Below are positions 16,160 through 24,996 of a stretch of DNA of 64,000 nt, in pieces (positions within the stretch are counted from its first letter, which is position 1; the number at the start of each line of letters is the position of its first letter). A model generated the notes under the pieces. That model was not told the DNA's origin, ran no database searches, and worked only from the letters and a program-made list of their open reading frames with translations. A program made the position numbers and the translations under genes. Source of the DNA: Mycolicibacterium diernhoferi (lineage in GTDB: Bacteria; Actinomycetota; Actinomycetes; Mycobacteriales; Mycobacteriaceae); the NCBI RefSeq assembly GCF_019456655.1, contig NZ_CP080332.1, positions 3,658,001 to 3,722,000 on the forward strand, in the 5' to 3' direction.

Positions 16160-17295
16160 CTCGTCCTCCGCGGCACGGTCAACTCCCATTCGGTACCCCC
16201 GCCCACCGAGGTGGTCAGTTCGGCCCGGCCACCGAGCGCGGCCATCCGCCCCCGAATCGATTTGCTCACGCCCACCCGCCCCTCGCCGACCGCCTCTTCC
16301 AGTCTGCCCGGCGGGATTCCGGGCCCGTCATCGCGGATGCTCACCACCACCTCGTCACCCAGATCCTCCAACAGCACGTAGGCCCGCACCCCGGCACCGG
16401 CATGGCGTTCGACGTTGGTCAGCGCGTTGATCGTGGCGGCCTCCACCTCGGACGCCACCCCGGCTTCGAGGTGAACCGCGTCGGCGGGCACGCTCACCGA
16501 TATCCGGTCGGTGGCGTGCCGGCGCAGCAGCATTCCGAGATCGCTGTCGGCGGCCGCCGCATCCGGCTCGATCTCCACGGCGCTGAGCAGCCTGCGCAAC
16601 GCTCGCTCCTGCTCTCCGGCGGCTTCGGCCAACTCGGCTGTCTCACCGCCGATCTCGCGACCCCTTCGGGCGACCATGGCCAGCACCTGCAGTACGCCGT
16701 CGTGTACGTGACGGGACAGCCGTTCCCGCTCGGCCAGCACCGCCCCGAGGCGGGCTGCCCGTTCCACGTCGGCGTGCGCCCGGCGCGCGGTGTTGGCGGC
16801 CATGCCGATGGCCAGGCCGACGCTCAGCTCGATGAGGATGGTCGGGCTGCGCACCAGGTCCACGGCGATCGCGCCCTTGAGAGCGGCGGCGGTCGCCATC
16901 ACCGCCAGCCCGCTGCCCATCCCGGCCACCGGCCCGGCCAGGATCGCGGCCGACACCACCGCATTGGTCGCCCACAGCGTGGTGGGCCACGACTGGTTGG
17001 CCAGTGTCCACTGCGGTGAGGCCACCAGCACGGTGCTGCCCATCAGACCGATCACCAGCACCGCCTCGGCCAGCACCCAGGCCCGCCGGCGGCCGAACCC
17101 CTGCAGGTAGGCGAGCCCGCACGCCGCGGTGCCCGCGGTGAGCACCCCGAACAGCACCCAGCCCAGCACCGGGTGATCGAGCTCGGCGTTCTTGGACACC
17201 TGGAAGTACAGCGCGTAGATCCAGCTGAGCAGCCGGAAGACCTGCGCGGCCCGCCACAGCGGAGCCACCGGGTCTACCGGCTGTTGCGTACGCAC
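16156..17295 (-). CDS. MacS-type sensor histidine kinase
   Basis: A 379-residue kinase with five or six membrane helices in the first 170 residues, followed by a HisKA_3 dimerisation helix with phospho-acceptor H198 in RHVHDGVLQVL. A HATPase domain follows: N-box NALTNVERHAGAG and G-box DDGPGIPP, then GRVGVSKSIRGRM. This is the MacS/DUF5931 family found in actinobacteria, partner of NarL-type regulators. There is no large extracellular domain, so the signal is probably sensed in or near the membrane. It begins 5 bp after the ABC ATPase gene and overlaps the response regulator gene. Confidence 0.88.
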   Translation of the reverse strand: MRTQQPVDPVAPLWRAAQVFRLLSWIYALYFQVSKNAELDHPVLGWVLFGVLTAGTAACGLAYLQGFGRRRAWVLAEAVLVIGLMGSTVLVASPQWTLANQSWPTTLWATNAVVSAAILAGPVAGMGSGLAVMATAAALKGAIAVDLVRSPTILIELSVGLAIGMAANTARRAHADVERAARLGAVLAERERLSRHVHDGVLQVLAMVARRGREIGGETAELAEAAGEQERALRRLLSAVEIEPDAAAADSDLGMLLRRHATDRISVSVPADAVHLEAGVASEVEAATINALTNVERHAGAGVRAYVLLEDLGDEVVVSIRDDGPGIPPGRLEEAVGEGRVGVSKSIRGRMAALGGRAELTTSVGGGTEWELTVPRRTR

Positions 17296-17299
17296 CGCC

Positions 17300-18082
17300 C
17301 TACATCACCTTGGACAGAAAGGCTTTCGTCCGCTCGTGCTGCGGGTTGCTCAGGATCTGGGTGGGATCACCGCGTTCGACCACCACGCCACCGTCCATGA
17401 ACACCAACTCGTCGGCGACCTCCCGGGCGAAGCCCATCTCATGGGTGACAACGACCATCGTCATCCCCTCTGAGGCAAGCTTTTTCATCACGGCGAGCAC
17501 CTCGCCGACGAGTTCGGGGTCCAGCGCGGAGGTCGGCTCGTCGAACAACATCAGCTTGGGGTTCATGGCCAGCGCCCGGGCGATCGCGACCCGCTGCTGC
17601 TGACCACCGGACAGTTGCGCCGGATAGGCAGTGGCCTTGTCCGCCAGGCCGACCTGGTCGAGCAGATCCTTGCCCCGGGCGACGGCCGCGTTCTTCTTGA
17701 CACCCTTCACATGGATCGGAGCTTCGACGATGTTGTCCAGCGCGGTCCGGTGCGGGAACAGATTGAAGTGCTGGAACACCATCCCCACGTCGCGCCGCTG
17801 CCTGGCGACCTCGCGGGGCTTCATCTCGTACAGCTTGCCGCCCCGCTCGTGATAGCCGACCAGCGTGCCATCGACATAGAGCCGACCGGCGCTGACATTC
17901 TCCAGATGGTTGATGCAACGCAGAAATGTGGACTTGCCCGAGCCCGACGGCCCGACAAGCACCAGAACCTGCCCCTTCTGGACTTCCAGAGTGATGCCCT
18001 TGAGCACCTTGAGCGCCCCGAAGTCCTTGCAGACAAGTTCGGCCCTCACCATGGGGTGCGCGGACTGCTCGGGTCTCGTCAC
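17300..18082 (-). CDS. Amino-acid ABC transporter ATPase (GlnQ/GluA type)
   Basis: A 260-residue ATPase of the polar amino acid uptake family. Motifs: Walker [11 protein letters not shown]-loop [10 protein letters not shown], signature [15 protein letters not shown], Walker [14 protein letters not shown], and H-loop [10 protein letters not shown] family-typical insert follows Walker A ([11 protein letters not shown]). The start is GTG at 18082, whose GTGA overlaps the permease stop; ATG at 18052 ([10 protein letters not shown]) is an alternative. It forms an importer with the permease and binding protein upstream. Confidence 0.93.
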   Translation of the reverse strand: MTRPEQSAHPMVRAELVCKDFGALKVLKGITLEVQKGQVLVLVGPSGSGKSTFLRCINHLENVSAGRLYVDGTLVGYHERGGKLYEMKPREVARQRRDVGMVFQHFNLFPHRTALDNIVEAPIHVKGVKKNAAVARGKDLLDQVGLADKATAYPAQLSGGQQQRVAIARALAMNPKLMLFDEPTSALDPELVGEVLAVMKKLASEGMTMVVVTHEMGFAREVADELVFMDGGVVVERGDPTQILSNPQHERTKAFLSKVM

Positions 18083-19005
18083 GGCAAGGTACCAATCTGC
18101 GCCTTCGCCAGCGCCTCGAGTTGCTTGGAGGTCAACTTGCGCGACACACCCCGGGAGAAATAGCGCTCCAGATAGAACTGGCCGACCATCAGGACACTGG
18201 TGATCGCCAGATACCACACCGCTGCGACCAGCAGCAACGGCACCGGCTCGAAGATGCGGGCGGCGATCTCGCGGGTGGCGATGCCGTAGACATCCAATGC
18301 GTACGGCACCGCGGTCACCAGTGAGGTCGTCTTGAGCAGGCTGATCAGCTCGTTGCCGGTCGGCGGGATGATGACCCGCATCGCCTGCGGCAACACCGTG
18401 CGGCGCATCGCCAGACCCCATGACATGCCCAGAGCCGTCGACGCTTCCAGCTGTCCCTCCGGCACCGACATGATGCCTGCGCGGACGATTTCGGCCATAT
18501 AGGCCGCCTCGTTGAGCGCCAGACCGATGACCGCCAGCGCAAACGGGAACGACAGGCTCTGCAGGTCGAATTCGAAGAACGACGGGCCGAACGGCACACC
18601 CAACCGGATCTTCTGGTAGATCGTCGGCATCAGTCCCCAGAACACCAGCTGCACGTACACGGGGGTGCCGCGGAAGATCCACAAGAACACCCATGCCACC
18701 GAACTGAGCACGAAATTGTCCGACAGCCGCATCACGGTGAGGATCACACCGAGCACGACGCCGATGACCATCGAATACACGGTCAGCTGAAGGGTGTTGA
18801 GGACGCCGAGCAGAATCCGTTCGTGGAACAGGTACTGCGCGAACGTCGACCAGCCGTAGGCAGGGTTGGTGGCGGCCCCGTAGAGGAAGAGGCCGACCAC
18901 GACGATGATGCCGGTCGCCGCCACCCACCTCCAGGGATGGCGCAGCGGGACCGCGTCAATGGGCTGTGGTGGGCTGGACTGTGGCGGCGAGCCGTCATCA
19001 CTCAT
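18079..19005 (-). CDS. Amino-acid ABC transporter permease (HisM/GlnP type)
   Basis: A 308-residue permease with a Pro-rich cytosolic N-terminus, an N-terminal helix ([15 protein letters not shown]) and the five-helix core. The EAA loop that docks the ATPase reads [23 protein letters not shown]. The family N-terminal HisM motif is seen in [19 protein letters not shown]. Only one permease gene is present, so the channel is probably a homodimer. It lies 16 bp after the binding-protein gene. Confidence 0.92.
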   Translation of the reverse strand: MSDDGSPPQSSPPQPIDAVPLRHPWRWVAATGIIVVVGLFLYGAATNPAYGWSTFAQYLFHERILLGVLNTLQLTVYSMVIGVVLGVILTVMRLSDNFVLSSVAWVFLWIFRGTPVYVQLVFWGLMPTIYQKIRLGVPFGPSFFEFDLQSLSFPFALAVIGLALNEAAYMAEIVRAGIMSVPEGQLEASTALGMSWGLAMRRTVLPQAMRVIIPPTGNELISLLKTTSLVTAVPYALDVYGIATREIAARIFEPVPLLLVAAVWYLAITSVLMVGQFYLERYFSRGVSRKLTSKQLEALAKAQIGTLP

Positions 19006-19021
19006 CGGTTGTGAGGTCTTG

Positions 19022-19939
19022 CTACGAGACCGCGCCGTTGATCACCGGCTTGTCGATCATGCCCTCTTCGAGACCCCAGTTCGCGGCGATCTCCTTGTAC
19101 TTGCCCGTCTCGATCAGATGCTGCAGCGCCTGCACCAGCGACTGCGCCAGCGGTGAATTCTTCTCGACCGGCCAGCCGTAAGGCGCGGAATCGAAGGTCT
19201 CCCCGGCCTGCACGAGCTTTCCGTTGGTCTGCTTGATCGCGTACAGCGTCACCGGGGAGTCCGCGGACATGGCGTCGGCCTGGCCGAGCACCACTGCGTT
19301 GGTTGCGGCGTCCTGGCTGTCGAACGGGATGATCTCGATGGCGGGCTTGCCCTCTTCGGTGCACTTCTTGCTGCGCGCGGGAAGCTCGTCGGTGTCCTGC
19401 ACGGTGGTGGCCTGCACCGCGACCCGCTTACCGCAGGCATTCTCGGGGTCGATGTCACCGCCGGCCGGCTGGGCCCACAGGGTGCCCGCGGAGAAGTAGG
19501 TGACGAAGTCGACCTGCTGCTCGCGTTCCTTGCTGTCGGTGAAGGACGACATGCCGACGTTGAACGTGCCGCCCTGGATGGACGGGATGATCTTGGCGAA
19601 GTCGGATTCGCGGTACTCCGGGGTCAGCCCGAGTGTCCCGGCGACGGCGTCCATCAGGTCGACGTCGAACCCGACGATCTTGCCCGTCTCGTCCTTGAAC
19701 TCATTGGGGGCGTACGGAATGTTGACGCCCACGATGAGCTTGCCGGAGGACTTGATGGCCTCCGGGACCGTGTTCGCGATGGCCTCGACCTTCTCGGCCG
19801 ATGCGGCGGTGGTGCTCGTCGTCGACTCCGCGCTGTCGGTGTTGCTCGTGCAGCCCGCCGCGAGCAGGGCCCCGCTCGCCGCGAACGCCACTGCCACGCG
19901 CCACTTCCTGCTCCGGCGGTTCTTACATCCAGCTGACAC
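19022..19939 (-). CDS. Amino-acid ABC transporter substrate-binding lipoprotein
   Basis: A 305-residue lipoprotein with lipobox LLAAGC, a Ser/Thr-rich linker, then a family-3 solute-binding fold: KLIVGVNIPYAPNEF, IVGFDVDLMDAVAG and GTFNVGMSSFTDS. Such proteins bind Glu, Gln, Asp or His. The start GTG at 19939 is chosen because AAAGAGG lies just upstream and the signal peptide follows; the frame extends 17 codons further. It heads the three-gene importer operon and is divergent from the HdeD-like gene. Confidence 0.92.
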   Translation of the reverse strand: MSAGCKNRRSRKWRVAVAFAASGALLAAGCTSNTDSAESTTSTTAASAEKVEAIANTVPEAIKSSGKLIVGVNIPYAPNEFKDETGKIVGFDVDLMDAVAGTLGLTPEYRESDFAKIIPSIQGGTFNVGMSSFTDSKEREQQVDFVTYFSAGTLWAQPAGGDIDPENACGKRVAVQATTVQDTDELPARSKKCTEEGKPAIEIIPFDSQDAATNAVVLGQADAMSADSPVTLYAIKQTNGKLVQAGETFDSAPYGWPVEKNSPLAQSLVQALQHLIETGKYKEIAANWGLEEGMIDKPVINGAVS

Positions 19940-20119
19940 GGTTGCCTCTTTCTCGTGGGATCGGGCGTCATCCAGCACCACGCCCGTCATCTTTCAAGCC
20001 GAGATGACGATAGTGACCTTGGATCAAGCGCGCACTGTCGTAATCGAAGATTAACGACCATCTGATTACGGTGTGTCGATATCGCCCAGTGGCATTTGAC
20101 GCTGTGGGACACTTCGCGC

Positions 20120-20749
20120 ATGACGACTCTCGCTCCCCCGAGCCTATTGCCCCAGCTGTGGAAATCCACCCTGATCTCGGGCGTGTTGGCGGTGGCACTC
20201 GGAATCGCGGTGCTGGTGTGGCCGGGTAAGACCATCCTGGTGACGGCGATCCTCTTCGGCGCCTACCTCCTGGTGACCGGAATCGCCCAGATCGTGCTCG
20301 CCTTCAGCCTGAAGGTGGCCAAAGGTGGTCGGGTGCTGCTGTTCATCAGCGGTGCCGCGTCGGTCGTTCTCGGGGCCCTGGCGCTCATCCGGATAACCGA
20401 TGCGGTGCTGCTGCTGGCCATCTGGATCGGCGTGGGCTTCATCTTCCGCGGCGTGAGCACGGCGGTCTCGGCGATCAGCGATCCGACACTGCCCGGACGG
20501 GCGTGGACCATCATCGTCGGCGTGATCAGCCTGATCGCCGGCATCATCGTGCTGGCCGCCCCGTTCGAGTCGCTCGGCACCCTGACCCTGGTCGCCGGGT
20601 TCTGCCTGATCTTCATCGGCGTCTCGGAGATCATCACCGCGTTCGGTATCCGGTCCGCGGCCAAGAAGGGCTCCGCTGCCCTGGCAGCAACCGAGCCGAC
20701 CAACCCTGCCGACCCGCCGGCTCCCCCGGTGGCCGCCCCTACGAGCTGA
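20120..20749 (+). CDS. HdeD/DUF308-family membrane protein
   Basis: A 209-residue protein with six membrane helices in three similar pairs (LISGVLAVALGIAVLVWPG, VLLFISGAASVVLGALAL, IIVGVISLIAGIIVLAAP). The C-terminal tail is Pro/Ala-rich. HdeD in E. coli is linked with acid resistance; the function in actinobacteria is unknown. The start at 20120 (MTTLAPP) is preferred to the ATG at 20096. It lies about 100 bp ahead of cydA on the same strand. Confidence 0.75.
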   Translation: MTTLAPPSLLPQLWKSTLISGVLAVALGIAVLVWPGKTILVTAILFGAYLLVTGIAQIVLAFSLKVAKGGRVLLFISGAASVVLGALALIRITDAVLLLAIWIGVGFIFRGVSTAVSAISDPTLPGRAWTIIVGVISLIAGIIVLAAPFESLGTLTLVAGFCLIFIGVSEIITAFGIRSAAKKGSAALAATEPTNPADPPAPPVAAPTS

Positions 20750-20789
20750 GTAATTCCCACCACGTTTCTGGGATGCGGAGAGGAGCACT

Positions 20790-20807
20790 ACTACACTCCG
20801 TCGTAGT
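20790..20807. promoter_or_regulatory. Inverted repeat upstream of cydA (BlaI-like operator candidate)
   Basis: ACTAC and GTAGT arms separated by 8 nt, embedded in CACTACTACACTCCGTCG, stand about 45 bp before the cydA start. ACTAC/GTAGT half-sites recall operators of BlaI-type winged-helix repressors. The match is by eye and partial. Confidence 0.35.
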
Positions 20808-20850
20808 TGAGCGATGAGCTCAACCCCCCGCATCCCAGGAACTGGTGCAC

Positions 20851-22299
20851 ATGGACGCTCTGGATGTCGCACGGTGGCAGTTCGGAATCACCACCGTCTA
20901 TCACTTCATCTTCGTACCGCTCACGATCGGGCTGGCACCGCTGATCGCGGTGTTCCAGACACTGTGGGTCGTCACCGACAACACCGCCTGGTACCGGCTG
21001 ACCCGCTTCTTCGGCAAGCTGTTCCTGATCAACTTCGCCCTCGGCGTCGCCACCGGCATAGTCCAGGAATTCCAGTTCGGCATGAACTGGAGCGAATACT
21101 CCCGGTTCGTCGGCGATGTCTTCGGTGCCCCGCTGGCGATGGAGGGCCTGGTCGCGTTCTTCTTCGAATCGACCTTCCTGGGATTGTGGATCTTCGGCTG
21201 GACCCGGCTGCCGAAACTGGTGCACCTGGCCTGTATCTGGATCGTCGCATTCGCCGTCAACGCCTCGGCGTACTTCATCATCGCCGCGAACTCCTTCATG
21301 CAGCACCCCGTCGGGGCGCGGTTCAACCCGGAGACCGGGCGCGCCGAACTGAACAGCGTCACCGAACTTTTCACCAACAACACTGCGCTGGCCGCGGTCC
21401 CGCATGCGGTGGCCGGCGCGTTCCTGGTGGCCGGAACGTTCGTGGCGGGCATCTGCTCCTGGTTGATGGTGCGCGATCCGGACAACCCGGATGCCCGCAC
21501 CATGCACCGGCCGGCCACCATCATGGGGTGCGTCATCGCCTTCATCGCCGCGGGCGCGCTGGCCTGGACCGGCGATGTGCAGGGCAAGCTGATGTTCCAA
21601 CAGCAGCCGATGAAGATGGCCTCGGCGGAATCGCTGTGCCACACCGAAATTGATCCGAACTTCTCCGTGCTGACGGTCGGCACGCACAACAACTGCGACA
21701 GCGTCATCCACCTCATCGAGGTGCCCTATGTGCTGCCGTGGCTGGCCGAGGGCAAGGTCAGCGGTGTCGAACTACAGGGTGTGCAGGATCTGCAAGCGGA
21801 GTACGAACAGAAGTTCGGCCCCGGTGACTACCGGCCCAATCTGTTCGTCACCTACTGGTCATTCCGGGCCATGATCGGGCTCCTGGCGGTGCCGATGCTG
21901 TTCGCCATGGCCGCACTGTGGCTCACGCGCGGCGGCCGAATACCCCGGCAGCGCTGGTTCGCCACGTTCGCGCTGGTGACCCTGCCGACACCGTTCTTGG
22001 CCAACATCGCCGGCTGGGTGTTCACCGAGATGGGCCGCCAACCGTGGGTGGTCGCGCCGAACCCGACCGGTGATCCGATACTGCGCCTCACCGTCTCCCA
22101 GGGGGTCTCGAACCATGCCACGGGCATGGTGCTGATGTCGCTGATCATCTTCACCGCGATCTACGCGGCGCTCGCGGTGATCTGGTTCTGGCTGATGCGC
22201 CGCTACGTCGTGGAAGGGCCGCAGGAGCACGACACCGAACCCATTCCCCCGACGCCACCCGACGAGGACGACGTCAAACCGCTCTCGTTCGCGTACTAG
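20851..22299 (+). CDS. cydA: Cytochrome bd oxidase subunit I
   Basis: A 482-residue membrane subunit carrying the haems of the bd-type menaquinol oxidase, which reduces O2 to water with high affinity. Haem ligand regions are seen: the N-terminal RWQFGITTVYHF (haem b595 His), FFESTFLGLWIFGW, and WVFTEMGRQPWVV. The Q-loop is of the short type. The sequence follows mycobacterial CydA closely. ATG at 20851 is taken; GTG at 20845 is equally possible given the AGGAA upstream. First gene of cydABDC. Confidence 0.96.
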   Translation: MDALDVARWQFGITTVYHFIFVPLTIGLAPLIAVFQTLWVVTDNTAWYRLTRFFGKLFLINFALGVATGIVQEFQFGMNWSEYSRFVGDVFGAPLAMEGLVAFFFESTFLGLWIFGWTRLPKLVHLACIWIVAFAVNASAYFIIAANSFMQHPVGARFNPETGRAELNSVTELFTNNTALAAVPHAVAGAFLVAGTFVAGICSWLMVRDPDNPDARTMHRPATIMGCVIAFIAAGALAWTGDVQGKLMFQQQPMKMASAESLCHTEIDPNFSVLTVGTHNNCDSVIHLIEVPYVLPWLAEGKVSGVELQGVQDLQAEYEQKFGPGDYRPNLFVTYWSFRAMIGLLAVPMLFAMAALWLTRGGRIPRQRWFATFALVTLPTPFLANIAGWVFTEMGRQPWVVAPNPTGDPILRLTVSQGVSNHATGMVLMSLIIFTAIYAALAVIWFWLMRRYVVEGPQEHDTEPIPPTPPDEDDVKPLSFAY

Positions 22300-22309
22300 G
22301 AGGCGCGCC

Positions 22310-23374
22310 ATGGACCTTCAACTCTTCTGGTTCGTCACGCTGGCCGTTCTCTTCGTCGGCTTCCTGGTGCTGGAGGGCTTCGACTTCGGCGTCGGCATGC
22401 TGATGTGGTTCTTCGGCCGCAGCGCCGCACGGGTCACCGACGGCGGGCCGCCACGAGACCCCGAGAAACACCGCCGTGCCGCGCTCAACACCATCGGCCC
22501 GGTGTGGGACGGCAACGAGGTCTGGCTGATCACCGCCGGTGGTGCCATGTTCGCGGCGTTCCCCGGGATGTACGCCACCATGTTCTCCGGCCTCTACCTC
22601 CCGCTGCTGGCCATCCTGGTGGCCATGATCGTGCGGGTCTGCGCGATCGAATGGCGCGGCAAGGTCGACGACCCGGTCTGGCGGCGGCGGGCCGACATCG
22701 CCATCGCGGTCGGGTCCTGGGTGCCCGCGGTGCTCTGGGGCGTCACGTTCGCCGCGTTGCTGCGCGGTCTGCCCGTCGACGCCGACCACCAGATCGCGCT
22801 CGGCATCGGGGATGTGCTCAACCCGTACACCATCCTGGGCGGGCTCGCCACGTGTGGGCTGTTCCTGCTGCACGGTGCGGTCTACCTGGCGCTGAAAACC
22901 GAAGGTTCCGTGCGCGCCGATGCGCGCAGGTACGCGATCCGGCTGGCGGTGCCGGTGACCGTGGTGCTCGCCGCCTTCGGTCTGTGGACCCAGTTGGCGC
23001 ACGGCAACGGCTGGACCTGGCTGGTCCTGGGCTTCGCGGTGGCGGCGCAGTTGACCGCGGTCATGCTGGTGCTCGCCGACGCCGGTGACGGGTTCGCCTT
23101 CGCATCCACCACCGCCGTCGTCATAGCGGTGGTGACCCTGGTGTTCGGCTGCCTGTACCCCGATCTCATCCCGTCCACGCTCGACCCGGCCTGGAGCCTC
23201 ACCATCGAGAACGCGTCGTCCTCGCCGTACACCCTCAAGGTCATGACATGGGCCGCCGTGGTGGTCACTCCCCTGGTTCTGATCTACCAAGGCTGGACGT
23301 ACTGGGTCTTCCGGCAACGCATCTCGGCCGAGCGGATACCCGATCCCGCGGGTCTGTCACCGCGCCTGCCGTGA
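22310..23374 (+). CDS. cydB: Cytochrome bd oxidase subunit II
   Basis: A 354-residue partner of CydA with about eight or nine membrane helices. The start (MDLQLFWFVTLAVLFVGF) is preceded by a strong AGGAGG. Family features: FLVLEGFDFGVGML and GPVWDGNEVWLITAGGAMFAA. It lies 10 bp after cydA, and its TGA overlaps the GTG of cydD. Confidence 0.97.
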   Translation: MDLQLFWFVTLAVLFVGFLVLEGFDFGVGMLMWFFGRSAARVTDGGPPRDPEKHRRAALNTIGPVWDGNEVWLITAGGAMFAAFPGMYATMFSGLYLPLLAILVAMIVRVCAIEWRGKVDDPVWRRRADIAIAVGSWVPAVLWGVTFAALLRGLPVDADHQIALGIGDVLNPYTILGGLATCGLFLLHGAVYLALKTEGSVRADARRYAIRLAVPVTVVLAAFGLWTQLAHGNGWTWLVLGFAVAAQLTAVMLVLADAGDGFAFASTTAVVIAVVTLVFGCLYPDLIPSTLDPAWSLTIENASSSPYTLKVMTWAAVVVTPLVLIYQGWTYWVFRQRISAERIPDPAGLSPRLP

Positions 23375-24996
23375 ATTGGCACTCATCGCCGGGCATGCGC
23401 CGCTATCTCGGCATGGCCGTGCTGTGCGGGGCGGTGATCAGCGCGGCGACGGTGGCCGGTGCCGTCGTGCTGGCGCGCGTGGTCGCCGGGGTCATCACCG
23501 ATCCGGACACCCGCACCCTCGGCCACTGGAGCACCGAACTGGTGGTGCTGGCCGCGCTGTGGATGGCCCGGGCACTCGCCCAACGGGTGCAGGCCGGTCT
23601 GAGCCAGCAGGCGGCCACCAGACTGATCGGTGATCTGTCGGCGCAGGTGCTACGCGCGGTGACCGCGCTGCCGCCGCACCGGTTGCCCGGTGTACGCGAT
23701 GAGGCCGCCGTCGTCCTCACCCGCGGTCTGGACGGGTTACGCCCGTACTTCACCGGCTACCTGCCCGCGGTGATCCTGGCCGCGATCCTCACCCCGGCAA
23801 CCGTGGTCGTGATCGCCGCGACCGATCTGCAGTCCGCGGCGGTGGTGGCCATCGCGCTGCCGCTCATCCCGCTGTTCATGGTGCTCATCGGCAAGCTGAC
23901 CGCGGACCGCTCGGCCGCCGCCCTGGCCGCCATGACCACACTGCAGTCCCGGCTGCTCGATCTGGTGGCGGGCATACCGACGCTGCGGGCTTTGGGCCGG
24001 GCGGCCGGGCCCGCGCATCGCATCGCCGAACTGAGTGCCGCGCACCGCCGTTCTGCGATGCAGACACTGCGTATCGCCTTCCTGTCCGCCGCTGTGCTGG
24101 AGTTGATCGCCACCCTGGGCGTGGCACTGGTCGCGGTCAGTGTCGGACTGCGCCTGGTCTTCGGTGAGATGAGTCTGGTCGCGGGATTGACCGCGCTGCT
24201 GCTGGCGCCGGAGGTGTTCTGGCCGCTGCGCCGGGTGGGCGTGCAGTTTCATGCTGCCCAGGACGGCAAGGCCGCCGCCGATGCGGCGCTGCACCTGTTG
24301 GAGTCCGAACCTGCGACCACCCGCGGGACCGCCCACCCCGCCGAGCGGGGCATCGCGATCCGGCTGGAGGACCTGTCGGTCGCCGGCCGGGACGGCAACG
24401 CCCCCGATGCGCTGACCGCCGACATCGTCCCGGGTCAGGTGAGTGTGCTCACCGGTCCCAACGGTGCAGGCAAGAGCACCGCGGTGGCGGCGATCCTGGG
24501 ACTGACCCCACCCAGTTCGGGCCGGATCCTCATCGACGGGCGCGATCTCGGCGAGATCGACCTGTCGCAGTGGTGGCGTCGCATCGCATGGTTACCGCAG
24601 CGCCCGGTGTTGCTGCCCGGCACGGTGCGCAGCAACCTGGAACTGTTCGGCCCGCTGGAGGATATCGACGGCGCTTGTCGCGCTTCGGGATTCGATGCGG
24701 TGCTCGGCACCCTTGCGGGCGGCCTGGACGAGGTCATCGGCCGGGGTGGCACCGGCCTGTCGCTCGGCCAGCGCCAGCGCCTCGGCCTGGCCCGGGCGCT
24801 GGGCTCCGGGGCGCCGGTGCTGTTGCTCGACGAGCCGACGGCGCATCTGGACGAGGCGGCGGAAGGCCATGCGCTGGAGGCGATCTCGGCGCGAGCCCGG
24901 GCCGGGGCCACCGTGCTGGTCATCGGCCACCGCGCGCCGGTGCTCGGGATCGGCGACACCGTGGTGACGCTGGGGGCAGCACATGCCGTTGGGTGA
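23371..24996 (+). CDS. cydD: Cytochrome bd assembly ABC exporter, CydD half
   Basis: A 541-residue half-transporter with six membrane helices then an ATPase domain: Walker A GPNGAGKST, Q-loop WLPQRPVLLPGTV, signature LSLGQRQRLGLARAL, Walker B VLLLDEPTAHLDE. CydDC exports a reduced thiol or handles haem needed for cytochrome bd assembly (thiol export in E. coli). GTG at 23371 overlaps the cydB stop (GTGA). The 3' end overlaps cydC by 14 bp, so the two are coupled. Confidence 0.93.
   Translation: MNWHSSPGMRRYLGMAVLCGAVISAATVAGAVVLARVVAGVITDPDTRTLGHWSTELVVLAALWMARALAQRVQAGLSQQAATRLIGDLSAQVLRAVTALPPHRLPGVRDEAAVVLTRGLDGLRPYFTGYLPAVILAAILTPATVVVIAATDLQSAAVVAIALPLIPLFMVLIGKLTADRSAAALAAMTTLQSRLLDLVAGIPTLRALGRAAGPAHRIAELSAAHRRSAMQTLRIAFLSAAVLELIATLGVALVAVSVGLRLVFGEMSLVAGLTALLLAPEVFWPLRRVGVQFHAAQDGKAAADAALHLLESEPATTRGTAHPAERGIAIRLEDLSVAGRDGNAPDALTADIVPGQVSVLTGPNGAGKSTAVAAILGLTPPSSGRILIDGRDLGEIDLSQWWRRIAWLPQRPVLLPGTVRSNLELFGPLEDIDGACRASGFDAVLGTLAGGLDEVIGRGGTGLSLGQRQRLGLARALGSGAPVLLLDEPTAHLDEAAEGHALEAISARARAGATVLVIGHRAPVLGIGDTVVTLGAAHAVG

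Noticed and set aside
20791..21711. Minus-strand frames opposite cydA
   Set aside because: CydA is complete and highly conserved on the plus strand; the antisense products have no domain or ribosome site.
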